This document shows positions 34,807-43,073 of a stretch of DNA of 64,000 nucleotides, piece after piece. The notes under the pieces were generated by a model, which saw only the letters and a list, made by a program, of their open reading frames with translations, was not told the DNA's origin and ran no database searches. Every line of letters starts with the position of its first letter. Within the stretch, counting starts at the first letter, position 1. The DNA is taken from positions 12,601 to 76,600 of the forward strand of contig JBPOHE010000014.1 in assembly GCA_052035915.1 (NCBI GenBank), read 5' to 3'. Source of the DNA: JBPOHE01 sp052035915 (lineage in GTDB: Bacteria; Pseudomonadota; Gammaproteobacteria; Chromatiales; Chromatiaceae). The position numbers were made by a program, and so were the translations under genes.

Positions 34807-36408
34807 ATGACCACAATGAGTACAGCAACTTTCGCACACGATCACGATCATCACGGACCGCCGTCAGGAATCAAACGCTGGTTGTATTCAACCAACCATA
34901 AGGATATCGGCACCATGTATTTGGTATTCGCCCTGATCATGTTGTTTTTCGGGGGTGCCAGCGCTATGGCGATCCGGGCGGAACTCTTTATGCCCGGTAT
35001 ACAGCTGTTGGAACCGGATCTCTACAATAATCTGGTCACCAATCATGCGCTCATTATGATTTTCGGTGCTGTTATGCCTGCGGCGGCTGGTCTTGCCAAC
35101 TGGATGATCCCCCTAATGATCGGTGCGCCGGATATGGCCCTGCCACGTATGAATAACCTTAGTTTCTGGATACTGCCTGCGGCAGCAACCATGTTGATCC
35201 TGTCTTTTATTGTGCCCTTTTTCCCAGGCGGGGGGAGTCAGATCAACACGGGCTGGACAATCTATCCGCCCTTGTCGCTCCAAGTCGGCATGTCTATGGA
35301 CTTCTTGATCTTTGCCATTCATCTGTTGGGTATTTCATCGGTGCTGGCATCAATCAATATTATCGTCACCATATTCAATATGCGTGCTCCGGGTATGAGG
35401 CTGTTGGATATGCCGATATTTGTCTGGACCTGGCTGGTAACTGCTTTCCTACTGATCCTTGTGGTTCCGGTGCTTGCTGGCGGCGTCACCATGTTGCTAT
35501 TTGATCGGCATTTCGGCACCAGTTTCTTTAATGCGGCTGGGGGTGGCGATCCGGTCCTGTTCCAGCACCTGTTCTGGTTTTTCGGACATCCAGAGGTTTA
35601 TATTCTGATCCTTCCCTCCTTTGGGGTCCTGGCTTCGATCATCCCCACCTTTGCTCGCAAACCCCTGTTTGGTTATAAGTCTCTGGTTGGCGCAATGTTT
35701 GCCATCGCCAGCATCGGTATGGTGGTATGGGCACATCACCAATACACCGTCGGCATGTCGCTGGGAGCGGTCAGCTATTTCATGATCGGCACCATCATCA
35801 TTTCGATCCCTGTGGGATTGATGGTATTCAACTACATCGCCACGATGTGGCGTGGTGCCATGACTTTTGAAACGCCAATGCTGTTTGCCGTCGGCATTCT
35901 ATTTATGTTTACCTTCGGCGGTCTCACTGGTGTGATGTTGGCGGTGGTGCCTGCAGACATGCAATATCAAGATAGTATGTTCGTGGTTGCCCATTTCCAT
36001 TATGTGCTGCTTCCGGGTGCGGTATTCGGTCTGTTTGCCGGCGTCTTTTATTGGCTGCCAAAATGGACCGGTCATATGTATGATGAAAAACTGGCTAAGA
36101 TATTTTTCTGGGTCAATATTATCGGCTTTAATATCACCTTCTTCCCACAGCACTTTCTCGGCTTGGCGGGTATGCCGCGCCGGATCGTCGACTACAACGT
36201 GATGTTCACTGAATTCAATACTCTTTCCAGTGTTGGTGCGCTGGTGTTTGGTCTTAGCCATCTCTTGTTCCTCTATATCATCATCAAAACAGTACGGGGT
36301 GGTCGCCAGGCCAGTTCCAAAGTCTGGGAGGGCGCGAGAGGACTGGAATGGGAATTGCCTTCGCCTCCGCCTTTCCACTCTTGGAACGTCGCTCCTCAGA
36401 TGAAGTGA
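34807..36408 (+). CDS. coxA: Cytochrome c oxidase subunit I
   Basis: The catalytic heme-copper subunit (about 533 residues, 12 transmembrane helices). Diagnostic texts: TNHKDIGTMYL at the N-terminus, GAPDMALPRMNN with the D-channel Asp, FGHPEVYILILPSFG with the A1-type Glu and Tyr, WAHHQYTVGM with the CuB histidines, and VVAHFHYVLL with the heme ligands. ATG 34807 is two bases after AGGAGG and ATG 34816 is 11 bases after it; the true start is one of these. A His-rich tail (FAHDHDHHG) lies right after the start. It acts in the inner membrane, pumping protons. Confidence 0.96.
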   Translation: MTTMSTATFAHDHDHHGPPSGIKRWLYSTNHKDIGTMYLVFALIMLFFGGASAMAIRAELFMPGIQLLEPDLYNNLVTNHALIMIFGAVMPAAAGLANWMIPLMIGAPDMALPRMNNLSFWILPAAATMLILSFIVPFFPGGGSQINTGWTIYPPLSLQVGMSMDFLIFAIHLLGISSVLASINIIVTIFNMRAPGMRLLDMPIFVWTWLVTAFLLILVVPVLAGGVTMLLFDRHFGTSFFNAAGGGDPVLFQHLFWFFGHPEVYILILPSFGVLASIIPTFARKPLFGYKSLVGAMFAIASIGMVVWAHHQYTVGMSLGAVSYFMIGTIIISIPVGLMVFNYIATMWRGAMTFETPMLFAVGILFMFTFGGLTGVMLAVVPADMQYQDSMFVVAHFHYVLLPGAVFGLFAGVFYWLPKWTGHMYDEKLAKIFFWVNIIGFNITFFPQHFLGLAGMPRRIVDYNVMFTEFNTLSSVGALVFGLSHLLFLYIIIKTVRGGRQASSKVWEGARGLEWELPSPPPFHSWNVAPQMK

Positions 36409-36533
36409 TTCTTGTCTGTGGGTGATCCGGAGAGCTTTTTCTCCGGACCACCCACCAAGGTCGTTCGTTGCCCGCGATCAGAGGCGGCTTCATTAACAAT
36501 AGTTATTATTATGATTGAGACCGGAAGGGCCTG

Positions 36534-36680
36534 ATGGCAAGCAAGACAGTAGTGGATATGGAACAAAAGAGGAAAAACCTGCGCTTGGCGTGGGGACTGG
36601 GAGTGCTTGTCTTGTTAATCCTTATCTCATCAGTTCCTTTTTGGCAGGGGCTCTGGAAAATCGCTCTCCAGCAAAATTGA
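36534..36680 (+). CDS. 48-residue single-helix protein, cytochrome oxidase small assembly type
   Basis: A short gene between coxA and ctaG. ATG 36534 follows GGAAGGG; the product is MASKTVVDMEQKRKN, then a transmembrane helix (WGLGVLVLLILISSVPFW) and a short tail. The stop TGA shares its final A with the ctaG ATG (TGATG), so the two are translationally coupled. Small one-helix proteins occupy this slot in many gamma- and betaproteobacterial cox operons, where they are called cytochrome oxidase small assembly proteins. Its position and coupling argue for a real gene. Confidence 0.8.
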   Translation: MASKTVVDMEQKRKNLRLAWGLGVLVLLILISSVPFWQGLWKIALQQN

Positions 36681-37252
36681 TGTCTGCTGAAGTCGATCTG
36701 AAACAGCGGCGACGGACCCTTGTTCTTTTGGTCGGGATAACCCTCGCCATGTTTGGCTTTGGGTTTGCCTTGGTACCAATTTATGGATTACTTTGTGATT
36801 TGACGGGAATTCCGTCTATTGAACAACGGGTCAATGCTAAAGCCTCTATTCAAAGCGTTCACAAAGAGATCGAAGAACGTTGGATAACGGTAAAGTTTGA
36901 TGCCACGGTTCAGCCTGATCTGCCTTGGTTCTTCGAACCCATGGAGAACAAGCTAAAAGTTCGGTTGGGGGAAATACAGGATATGAAATTCAAGGTAGAA
37001 AATCGTTCATCAGATAGGGTGAGTGGTCAGGCCATACCTAATATTGCCCCTTGGCAAGCAACCCCGTTTTTCGACAAGATTGAGTGTTTTTGTTTTCGGC
37101 AGCAAACCCTGACTGGAGGCGAAAGCAAGGAGATGCCCCTGAGATTTGTAGTGTCTCAGGATCTACCTGAAGGCATCGAAGTACTCACTTTGTCATACAT
37201 CTTTATGAAGCAAAAGGAAAATACCGACAAGGACAAGTTGGCGGCCAAGTGA
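36680..37252 (+). CDS. ctaG: Cytochrome c oxidase assembly protein CtaG/Cox11
   Basis: A 190-residue copper chaperone that delivers copper to the CuB site of subunit I. One N-terminal helix (TLVLLVGITLAMFGFGFALV) anchors it in the inner membrane; the periplasmic immunoglobulin-like domain has the copper-binding CFCF text at residues 135-138 (IECFCFRQQTL). PIYGLLCDLTGI follows the helix as in the family. ATG 36680 overlaps the stop of the small upstream gene by one base, so the start is well fixed. Confidence 0.95.
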   Translation: MSAEVDLKQRRRTLVLLVGITLAMFGFGFALVPIYGLLCDLTGIPSIEQRVNAKASIQSVHKEIEERWITVKFDATVQPDLPWFFEPMENKLKVRLGEIQDMKFKVENRSSDRVSGQAIPNIAPWQATPFFDKIECFCFRQQTLTGGESKEMPLRFVVSQDLPEGIEVLTLSYIFMKQKENTDKDKLAAK

Positions 37253-37364
37253 TTGGACGAGATGTCGGGAAATCGCGAATGTACCCGATAGCTGTATCGT
37301 GGGGCCATCATCATGGCGCTATATTCTGATTACAATAATATCCATTCAGAAGTTGAGGTTGAGA

Positions 37365-38240
37365 ATGACCAGCGAAGGACACGGGCAAACACAATATTAT
37401 ATTCCTGATCCAAGCCCATGGCCGATAACGGCTATGGCGTCAGTCTTTCTTATCTTGGCGGGGCTGGCCTTGTGGATGAATGGCGTGCGCGTTGGGCCAT
37501 GGATGTTTTCAGGCGGTTTTATTCTTTTAGCCTTCATGTTCCACGGTTGGTTCGGGGATGTCGTCAAGGAAAACCTGGCGGACTGTTATAACGCTCAGGT
37601 CGATCGGTCTTTTCGGCAAGGGATGTTCTGGTTCATCGCTTCCGAGGTGTTTTTCTTCGCTACCTTCTTTGGCGCTTTATATTACGTACGAAATATTGCG
37701 TTACCCTGGCTTGGCGGTGAAGGCTACCTCGGGGTCACCCATGAGATTTTATACAATCAATTCGTGGCGACTTGGCCCAGCGCCGGTCCTGGTCGGGTAG
37801 GGGGGGAATTCGCGCCCATGGCGGCTTGGGGTATTCCAGCCCTGAATACCTTTATCTTACTCTCTTCGGGTGCCACCATTACCTGGGCCCATTGGGGTCT
37901 GAAGCTAGGGAACCAGCAACAATTGGTGCTCGGTCTGGCGTTTACCATCGCCTTGGGTGTCCTGTTCGTCATCTTGCAGGGATGGGAATACCGTCATGCC
38001 TATCATGAACTGAACCTTACCTTGCGATCAGGAATCTATGGCTCGACGTTTTATATCTTGACTGGTTTCCACGGGATGCACGTCACTATCGGAGCCATCA
38101 TGCTGATGACCATTCTGGGACGCGCCATGAAGGGCCATTTTTCACCCCACAACCATTTCGCCTTTGAGGCTGTGGCATGGTACTGGCATTTTGTCGATGT
38201 GGTGTGGTTGGGGCTGTTCGTCTTTGTGTACTGGCTCTGA
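37365..38240 (+). CDS. coxC: Cytochrome c oxidase subunit III
   Basis: A 291-residue integral membrane protein with seven transmembrane helices. Family texts include YYIPDPSPWPI at the N-terminus, GMFWFIASEVFFFATFF, GWEYRHAYHELNLT, FYILTGFHGMHVTIG and the terminal WYWHFVDVVWLGLFVFVYWL. It completes the oxidase core with CoxA and CoxB. ATG 37365 follows GAGG; a frame opening further upstream is not family-like. A bidirectional hairpin follows the gene. Confidence 0.95.
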   Translation: MTSEGHGQTQYYIPDPSPWPITAMASVFLILAGLALWMNGVRVGPWMFSGGFILLAFMFHGWFGDVVKENLADCYNAQVDRSFRQGMFWFIASEVFFFATFFGALYYVRNIALPWLGGEGYLGVTHEILYNQFVATWPSAGPGRVGGEFAPMAAWGIPALNTFILLSSGATITWAHWGLKLGNQQQLVLGLAFTIALGVLFVILQGWEYRHAYHELNLTLRSGIYGSTFYILTGFHGMHVTIGAIMLMTILGRAMKGHFSPHNHFAFEAVAWYWHFVDVVWLGLFVFVYWL

Positions 38241-38333
38241 CCAAGAGCTTGTTATCGCGAATTACCGAATTCGGGTCTCGACTGTCTTTAAGCCCGCAAA
38301 CATCTATCGAAGCAGATAAAGCAGGCAAGTTAC

Positions 38334-38373
38334 CTAGGGGAGCCGCCCATTTGTGCTGGGCGGAGCCCCCTAG
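38334..38373. terminator. Bidirectional terminator-like hairpin
   Basis: CTAGGGG...GCCGCCCA pairs with TGGGCGG...CCCCTAG around a TTTGTGC loop; one bulged A per arm interrupts the stem. It sits between convergent coxC and the DUF2909 gene, where both transcripts should end. Confidence 0.65.
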
Positions 38374-38376
38374 TAA

Positions 38377-38592
38377 TTAGAGGCTATGTGGTTGTAGCAA
38401 CCCGCTCAGATAGCCGAGGATCAATAACCCAAATAAAACCAGCGATAGAGTGATGCGCAAGGTGAGGGCGCGTACCACCCGGGTCTTATCTATGCTGCCG
38501 TCATCTTTGGATAAGAAGTACATGCCTTCCCCCAAAAAGAACAGGATGAAGCCGAGCACTATCAGAACGGGTAACTTGAGAACTATGTCCAT
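38377..38592 (-). CDS. DUF2909 twin-transmembrane protein
   Basis: A 71-residue protein with two transmembrane helices (VLKLPVLIVLGFILFFLGEGM and TLRITLSLVLFGLLILGYL) separated by the charged loop SKDDGSIDKTRVVRA. DUF2909 genes occupy the same reversed position between coxC and surf1 in Pseudomonas and relatives. The function is unknown; location points to oxidase assembly or stability. It is divergent from surf1, sharing an 80 bp promoter gap. Confidence 0.85.
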   Translation of the reverse strand: MDIVLKLPVLIVLGFILFFLGEGMYFLSKDDGSIDKTRVVRALTLRITLSLVLFGLLILGYLSGLLQPHSL

Positions 38593-38672
38593 GATTATTC
38601 CTCAGATTATGTTTTACGGGCCGAACCTGCCGCTGCTGTCGCAATTAGCGTCTACCAGAGAACTATAGCACC

Positions 38673-39410
38673 TTGATCGGTTTTGGCGAGTTCAAACGTA
38701 GGTTTCGTTTTCGCTGGCTCCCTACGGTGGTTTTTGCCTTACCCGTACCTTTGCTGGTGTATCTCGGGCTGTGGCAGATTGATCGGGCGGCCCAAAAAAG
38801 CCATTTGGCAAAGGAACAAGTAGAACGGGCTCAGATGCCCCCCCTTGAACTGGATGGCCATAGCGTTTTCACTCCGGATATGAGTTTTCGCAAGGTCAAG
38901 GTACGCGGCGAGTTCGAAGCCAAGGGGCGGATATTTATCGAGAATCGAAAGCATGGTGACCAAACTGGGTTCCATGTGATCACTCCCCTTCGTTTGGATC
39001 AATCCCAGGTCCGTATCTTGGTCAATCAAGGCTGGATTCCTGCCACTAAGACTCAATCCATACCCGATGTGGAGACAGCCTCAGGGAGGATAGAAGTGGT
39101 CGGATGGCTGGAAAAACCTTCGCCACCCGCTTTTCCCATGCCCATCAAGGCTGAGGGATGGGGTAACAGGTGGCCCTATCTGACCGCAGAGCTATTCTCC
39201 TCCCGGGTACCTTATCAAATCTTTCCCTATGTAATATTGCAAGATCCGGATGGAGGCCAAGGCTTCGTAAGAAATTGGGCAAGGCCGGTTCCCTTCCCGG
39301 AGATGCATATCGGTTATGCCATTCAATGGTTTGCCTTTGCCGGTATGGCCTTGGTTCTCTATGTTCGGCTGAGTCTCGCCGATCGTCATCCAGAGACGCC
39401 GAACGCATGA
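38673..39410 (+). CDS. SURF1 family cytochrome oxidase assembly protein
   Basis: A 245-residue assembly factor that helps insert heme a into subunit I. The N-terminal helix ends in the signature YLGLWQIDRAAQK; the periplasmic domain has VKVRGEFEAKGRIFIENR and ILVNQGWIPATK; the second helix (IGYAIQWFAFAGMALVLYV) is at the C-terminus, as in all SURF1 proteins. The start appears to be TTG 38673, since the frame begins there and residues fit the family. Its stop overlaps the next gene start (ATGA). Confidence 0.93.
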   Translation: MIGFGEFKRRFRFRWLPTVVFALPVPLLVYLGLWQIDRAAQKSHLAKEQVERAQMPPLELDGHSVFTPDMSFRKVKVRGEFEAKGRIFIENRKHGDQTGFHVITPLRLDQSQVRILVNQGWIPATKTQSIPDVETASGRIEVVGWLEKPSPPAFPMPIKAEGWGNRWPYLTAELFSSRVPYQIFPYVILQDPDGGQGFVRNWARPVPFPEMHIGYAIQWFAFAGMALVLYVRLSLADRHPETPNA

Positions 39411-40054
39411 ACGAGTCTCCCATCCGCCCGCCGATACGGACTATGAAGCCTTTATGGCTATTGTTTCTGGTGTTTGCCGCTCCTGTTATGGCAGCCTGGT
39501 TTCTGTATCTGAATCCCCAATACCTTCCTTCGGGGCGTACCAATCGTGGGGAGCTGATAGAGTCTCTGGTATCGCTTCCCAGTCAAGTATTGATTCGTGA
39601 CTCTATGGGGAGAGAGATTGATCGATCTTCCCATCTGGAGGGACGTTGGACATTGGTGGTACTGGCAAGATCTCCTTGCGACCAGTCATGTCGTGCCCAG
39701 CTGCAGCTCATCCGACAGGTCAGGCTGGCTCTGGGAGAAAGTAGGTTTAGTGTAGAGCGTCTGTTGATGCAGATTGGGGAAGAGAGCAATTTTGCCGCCA
39801 GTCTGAAGGACTCGCTGGCCGATCTCGATGGGGTCTACGTTGCCTCTATCCGGGGTCCTTTGGCTGAGACTTTTCTTTCGCAACTCGGCGATGAGGCCTC
39901 ATCAGTTGGCAGAATTTATATTCTCGACCCAATGGGGCGTCTGATGATGCGTTACGCATTCAATGCACCTGCGAAGGATCTCCTCAAAGATATGGAGCGC
40001 CTGCTCAAAGCATCGAAAAATTGGATCAAAGGAGCCCAATATGGCCATCGTTGA
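39407..40054 (+). CDS. Membrane-anchored thioredoxin-fold protein of the oxidase cluster
   Basis: A 215-residue protein with one N-terminal helix (LWLLFLVFAAPVMAAWFLYL) and a periplasmic domain with SCO/thioredoxin-like order: GRWTLVVLARSPCDQSCRAQ holds a CxxxC pair near residue 90, and a GRIYILDPMGRLMMRY strand is near 180. A related protein of unknown role stands between surf1 and the heme genes in Pseudomonas. The CxxxC could handle copper or thiols during CuA assembly. ATGA overlap with surf1 and a 14 bp overlap with cyoE tie it into the operon. Confidence 0.8.
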   Translation: MNESPIRPPIRTMKPLWLLFLVFAAPVMAAWFLYLNPQYLPSGRTNRGELIESLVSLPSQVLIRDSMGREIDRSSHLEGRWTLVVLARSPCDQSCRAQLQLIRQVRLALGESRFSVERLLMQIGEESNFAASLKDSLADLDGVYVASIRGPLAETFLSQLGDEASSVGRIYILDPMGRLMMRYAFNAPAKDLLKDMERLLKASKNWIKGAQYGHR

Positions 40055-40946
40055 GCTTGCCATGGCGAAAGCCCAGTCGATAACCTGGCGACACTATTAT
40101 GAATTGACCAAGCCAAAAGTAGTGGCACTGATTCTCTTTACCACTTTGGTAGGGATGTTGCTTTCATCGGGAGAGATGGCCTGGAATACTTTGTTATTCG
40201 GGTTGGTGGGAATAGGTCTGGCCGCAGCGGCTGGAGCCGCGCTCAATCACGTAGTGGATCAACGGATAGACGCCTTGATGGAAAGAACCAAGGGGCGCCC
40301 ATTACCTTCAGGCTATATGGATACACCCCATGCATTGGGATTTGCTCTTTTTCTCGCCGTCCTTTCCTTTCTTCTGTTGACCCTGCTGGTCAATCTTCTG
40401 ACCGCCTTACTCACCTTCGGGGCTTTTATCGGTTATGCCGTTATCTACACTGTCTATCTCAAACGTAACACGCCCCAGAACATTGTCTGGGGTGGATTGG
40501 CTGGAGCTATGCCACCGTTGCTTGGCTGGGTGGCGGTTACCGGTGAGATTCATGCCCACGCCTGGTTGCTGGTGTTGCTGATCTTTGTCTGGACGCCTCC
40601 CCATTTCTGGTCTTTGGCGATCAAAAGGCGAAACGAGTATGCTCAGGCCGGAATTCCAATGTTACCGGTCACTCATGGAGTCTTATTCACAAAACAGCAG
40701 ATCCTGCTGTATAGCCTCATGCTGCTGGTGGTGTCCTTAATGCCCTTCAGTGTCGAAATGATGGGGCCTCTCTATCTGGTGGGGGCGGTGATCCTTGGTC
40801 TCGTGTTCGTTTATAGGGCGATACGCCTGCTTGTTTCCACAAGCGAGGCAGAGGCCATGAAGACCTTCGGTTATTCAATTCTTTATCTCAGTATGATGTT
40901 CGCTCTGATGTTGCTGGACCGCTATTGGCCTATCATTCCGACTTGA
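40041..40946 (+). CDS. cyoE: Protoheme IX farnesyltransferase (heme O synthase)
   Basis: A 301-residue UbiA-family prenyltransferase converting heme B to heme O with farnesyl diphosphate in the inner membrane. The two Asp-rich motifs are intact: NHVVDQRIDALMERTKGRPLP near residue 70, and FVWTPPHFWSLAIKRRNEYAQAG near 185. Nine transmembrane helices are predicted. ATG 40041 is seven bases after AAGGAG and overlaps the end of the previous gene. Heme A synthase (ctaA/cox15), which usually sits between surf1 and cyoE, is not found in this window. Confidence 0.95.
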   Translation: MAIVELAMAKAQSITWRHYYELTKPKVVALILFTTLVGMLLSSGEMAWNTLLFGLVGIGLAAAAGAALNHVVDQRIDALMERTKGRPLPSGYMDTPHALGFALFLAVLSFLLLTLLVNLLTALLTFGAFIGYAVIYTVYLKRNTPQNIVWGGLAGAMPPLLGWVAVTGEIHAHAWLLVLLIFVWTPPHFWSLAIKRRNEYAQAGIPMLPVTHGVLFTKQQILLYSLMLLVVSLMPFSVEMMGPLYLVGAVILGLVFVYRAIRLLVSTSEAEAMKTFGYSILYLSMMFALMLLDRYWPIIPT

Positions 40947-41123
40947 GATCGACTGTCCAGGCACTCTTCCAAAGGCGGTTTTTTCGTTAGGTTCGAATAG
41001 AGCTCGTATCTACTTAACGGGAGGCGCCATACAAGATCCTGACGCCCAGCCCGCTTGCAAGTAAGCCAGTGATTCGCAAAATATCAGTGATCGTTTCAGG
41101 CCGGAGAATCACGGGGTGGTAAA

Positions 41124-41771
41124 ATGGGTCTCGAGCCAAGGAAATCTTCTGGGTATTGGCTGCTACTCGCCGCCGTCATAGCCCTGTTATCAGGTCTTTG
41201 GGCGGGAAGTCGTTTTATGTTCGTATCAAACCATACCGCCCTGTCAGGAATACGAGGGGGGACGCTGATACCCCAACCCCGATCGCTTGTCCCTTTCAAT
41301 CTTCGGGATGACAGGGGGCAGATATTCAATCTGGACAGTCTTCGTGGGCATTGGACCTTCATCGCCATCGGTTATACTCACTGCCCGGATATTTGTCCGA
41401 CCACACTGGCGAACTTCGCCAGGATCAAAAGGCTGGTCGATGAGGCTGGGAGTAACCCCAGGCTGGATTTCGTCTTCGTCTCAGTGGACCCTGAGAGAGA
41501 TACCGAAACACGCCTGGGTCAATACATTCGGTATTTCCACCCGGGGTTGCTCGGGGTGACCGGCAGCCTCGCCGAATTACAGGGTTTTACCAAACAGCTG
41601 GGATTGGTGTTTGCCCGGGTGGAAAATCAGACTATGGCTAGCGCCGATTATCTGCTGGATCATTCGGCGACTATTCTTCTTATCGATCCTCTGGCCAGGC
41701 TGGCCGCTGTGTTTGGTGCCCCCCAAAATCCAGAGCTGATGGCGGAAGATTTTATCGCTATCGCCCGCTGA
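41124..41771 (+). CDS. SCO1/SenC copper chaperone
   Basis: A 215-residue inner-membrane protein with one N-terminal helix (YWLLLAAVIALLSGLWAG) and a periplasmic thioredoxin fold. The copper-binding site THCPDICPTT (residues 85-94, CxxxC) and the distal His in LLDHSATILLID are both present. SCO proteins load copper into the CuA site of subunit II. It follows cyoE after 177 bp; GGGGTGG lies ahead of ATG 41124. Last gene of the oxidase assembly set. Confidence 0.95.
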   Translation: MGLEPRKSSGYWLLLAAVIALLSGLWAGSRFMFVSNHTALSGIRGGTLIPQPRSLVPFNLRDDRGQIFNLDSLRGHWTFIAIGYTHCPDICPTTLANFARIKRLVDEAGSNPRLDFVFVSVDPERDTETRLGQYIRYFHPGLLGVTGSLAELQGFTKQLGLVFARVENQTMASADYLLDHSATILLIDPLARLAAVFGAPQNPELMAEDFIAIAR

Positions 41772-41824
41772 TAAATTTCAGACATGAGCGACGAAATGTT
41801 TAAACACCAAAGGAGTTGAACTTC

Positions 41825-42616
41825 ATGACCCAAACAGATACCTCTCTCCTCGAACATGAGGTGAATCTTCCCAGGATCAGGACCATTACCATGGATCACC
41901 CTTGGCAATGGCTCGCCAAGGGCTGGCGAGATCTCAGCACGGTACCCTCCTTTAGCCTCAGCTACGGAGCGATATTCGTCATCATTAGTTATTTGCTGGC
42001 CGCTGGGTTGATCAATGAAAACCTATTTTTCATCATCCCCCCGCTGTCAGCCGGATTCTTTCTGGTAGCTCCCCTGCTGGGGATTGGTCTCTATCAGATC
42101 AGTGCTTCTCTTGAACGGGGCGAGAAGGTCGAATTTTGCCAGGCCTGGAAGGCCTGGCAACGCAACGATGTCCATCTGGCCGCCATGGGCGTGGTGTTGC
42201 TGCTGCTTCTTATCGCCTGGATGTTGGCGGCCATCCTCGTATTTGCCTTGTTGTACACTAAGCCTATACCAACCTGGGAGAGATTCATTCCCGAGGTGTT
42301 TCTTTCCGGGGATAGTCCCTTGTTTCTGTTCACCGGTATCGGCGTGGGCGGATTGTTCGCCGCCTTTACCTTCAGTATCGCCGCTGTATCCACACCCCTC
42401 CTCATGGACCGCCAAATCGATGTGGTAAGCGCCATGAAAGTCAGCATGGAAGCCGTCAAGATGAATTGGAAACCGATGATGTTATGGGCGGCTTTGATCG
42501 CGATGTTTGTTGGGGTGGGTCTACTGAGCTTCTTCCTTGGTCTGTTTGTCACCATGCCATTGGTTGGTCATGCTACCTGGTACGCCTACAGGGATTTGAT
42601 CGAGAGCGACAACTGA
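41825..42616 (+). CDS. DUF2189 integral membrane protein
   Basis: A 263-residue protein with about six transmembrane helices and the DUF2189 signature: PWQWLAKGWRDLSTVPSFSL, SYGAIFVIISYLLAAG, PLLGIGLYQISASLERGE, and a C-terminal VGHATWYAYRDLIE. The family often follows cox genes in gammaproteobacteria (BPSS1780-like) with unknown function. ATG 41825 is 10 bases after AAGGAG; a TTG at 41816 is too near it. It is probably expressed with the SCO gene, 53 bp upstream. Confidence 0.85.
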   Translation: MTQTDTSLLEHEVNLPRIRTITMDHPWQWLAKGWRDLSTVPSFSLSYGAIFVIISYLLAAGLINENLFFIIPPLSAGFFLVAPLLGIGLYQISASLERGEKVEFCQAWKAWQRNDVHLAAMGVVLLLLLIAWMLAAILVFALLYTKPIPTWERFIPEVFLSGDSPLFLFTGIGVGGLFAAFTFSIAAVSTPLLMDRQIDVVSAMKVSMEAVKMNWKPMMLWAALIAMFVGVGLLSFFLGLFVTMPLVGHATWYAYRDLIESDN

Positions 42617-43073
42617 AAACCAGGCAAAACCTCTCCGGGTTTCCGCCGCTGGGTGGCCGACTGTGCCGGCCCGGAATTCGCCGATCAAAGCAAGGCGAGC
42701 AGGAATCGATATCGGCACTCAGCCATTCCGGGCATGGGCTGAAAATGGCTATTTTGCGTTCTTATTTGGAGAACAAATAGGCTAATAAAACAGAGATTGT
42801 TCTTTTATAGAGAACAAAAACTCAAGCCCAAAAGCCCGAGCCCGGGAGCGCCGACACGAGACTATAGCCATGACCACCGCTCTCTCGAGGCCAACCTCAT
42901 AGGCGTTCTAAACCCATCTCATGGTTCAAGGATAAATGAGGTGAGGTTTGCTTCGCTCACCAACTCGTACGCACCACACACCGCCTCGGGTTTCGAAGGG
43001 GAGAGCGGATAAGGTTGCCAACCCCGCCGCTGCTGATGAGGGAAACTCGAACAGGTGATCAGCCCACCCCGGC
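42617..43073. other. Convergent intergenic region with one dispersed repeat
   Basis: Contains REPIN-like copy 4 and its flank. A second short similarity, GCTGATGAGGGAAACTCGAA around 43034-43054, recurs in slightly changed form at 32743-32766 ahead of the cox region. No gene was seen. Confidence 0.45.
42726..42849 (-). repeat. REPIN/MITE-like dispersed element, copy 4 (inverted orientation)
   Basis: Ends TTCCGGGCAT (42726-42735) and GCCCGGGAGC (42840-42849). Internal palindromes GTTCTTATTTGGAGAAC and TTGTTCTTTTATAGAGAACAA. Same orientation and same outer left flank as copy 2; both lie between convergent genes. Confidence 0.8.
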
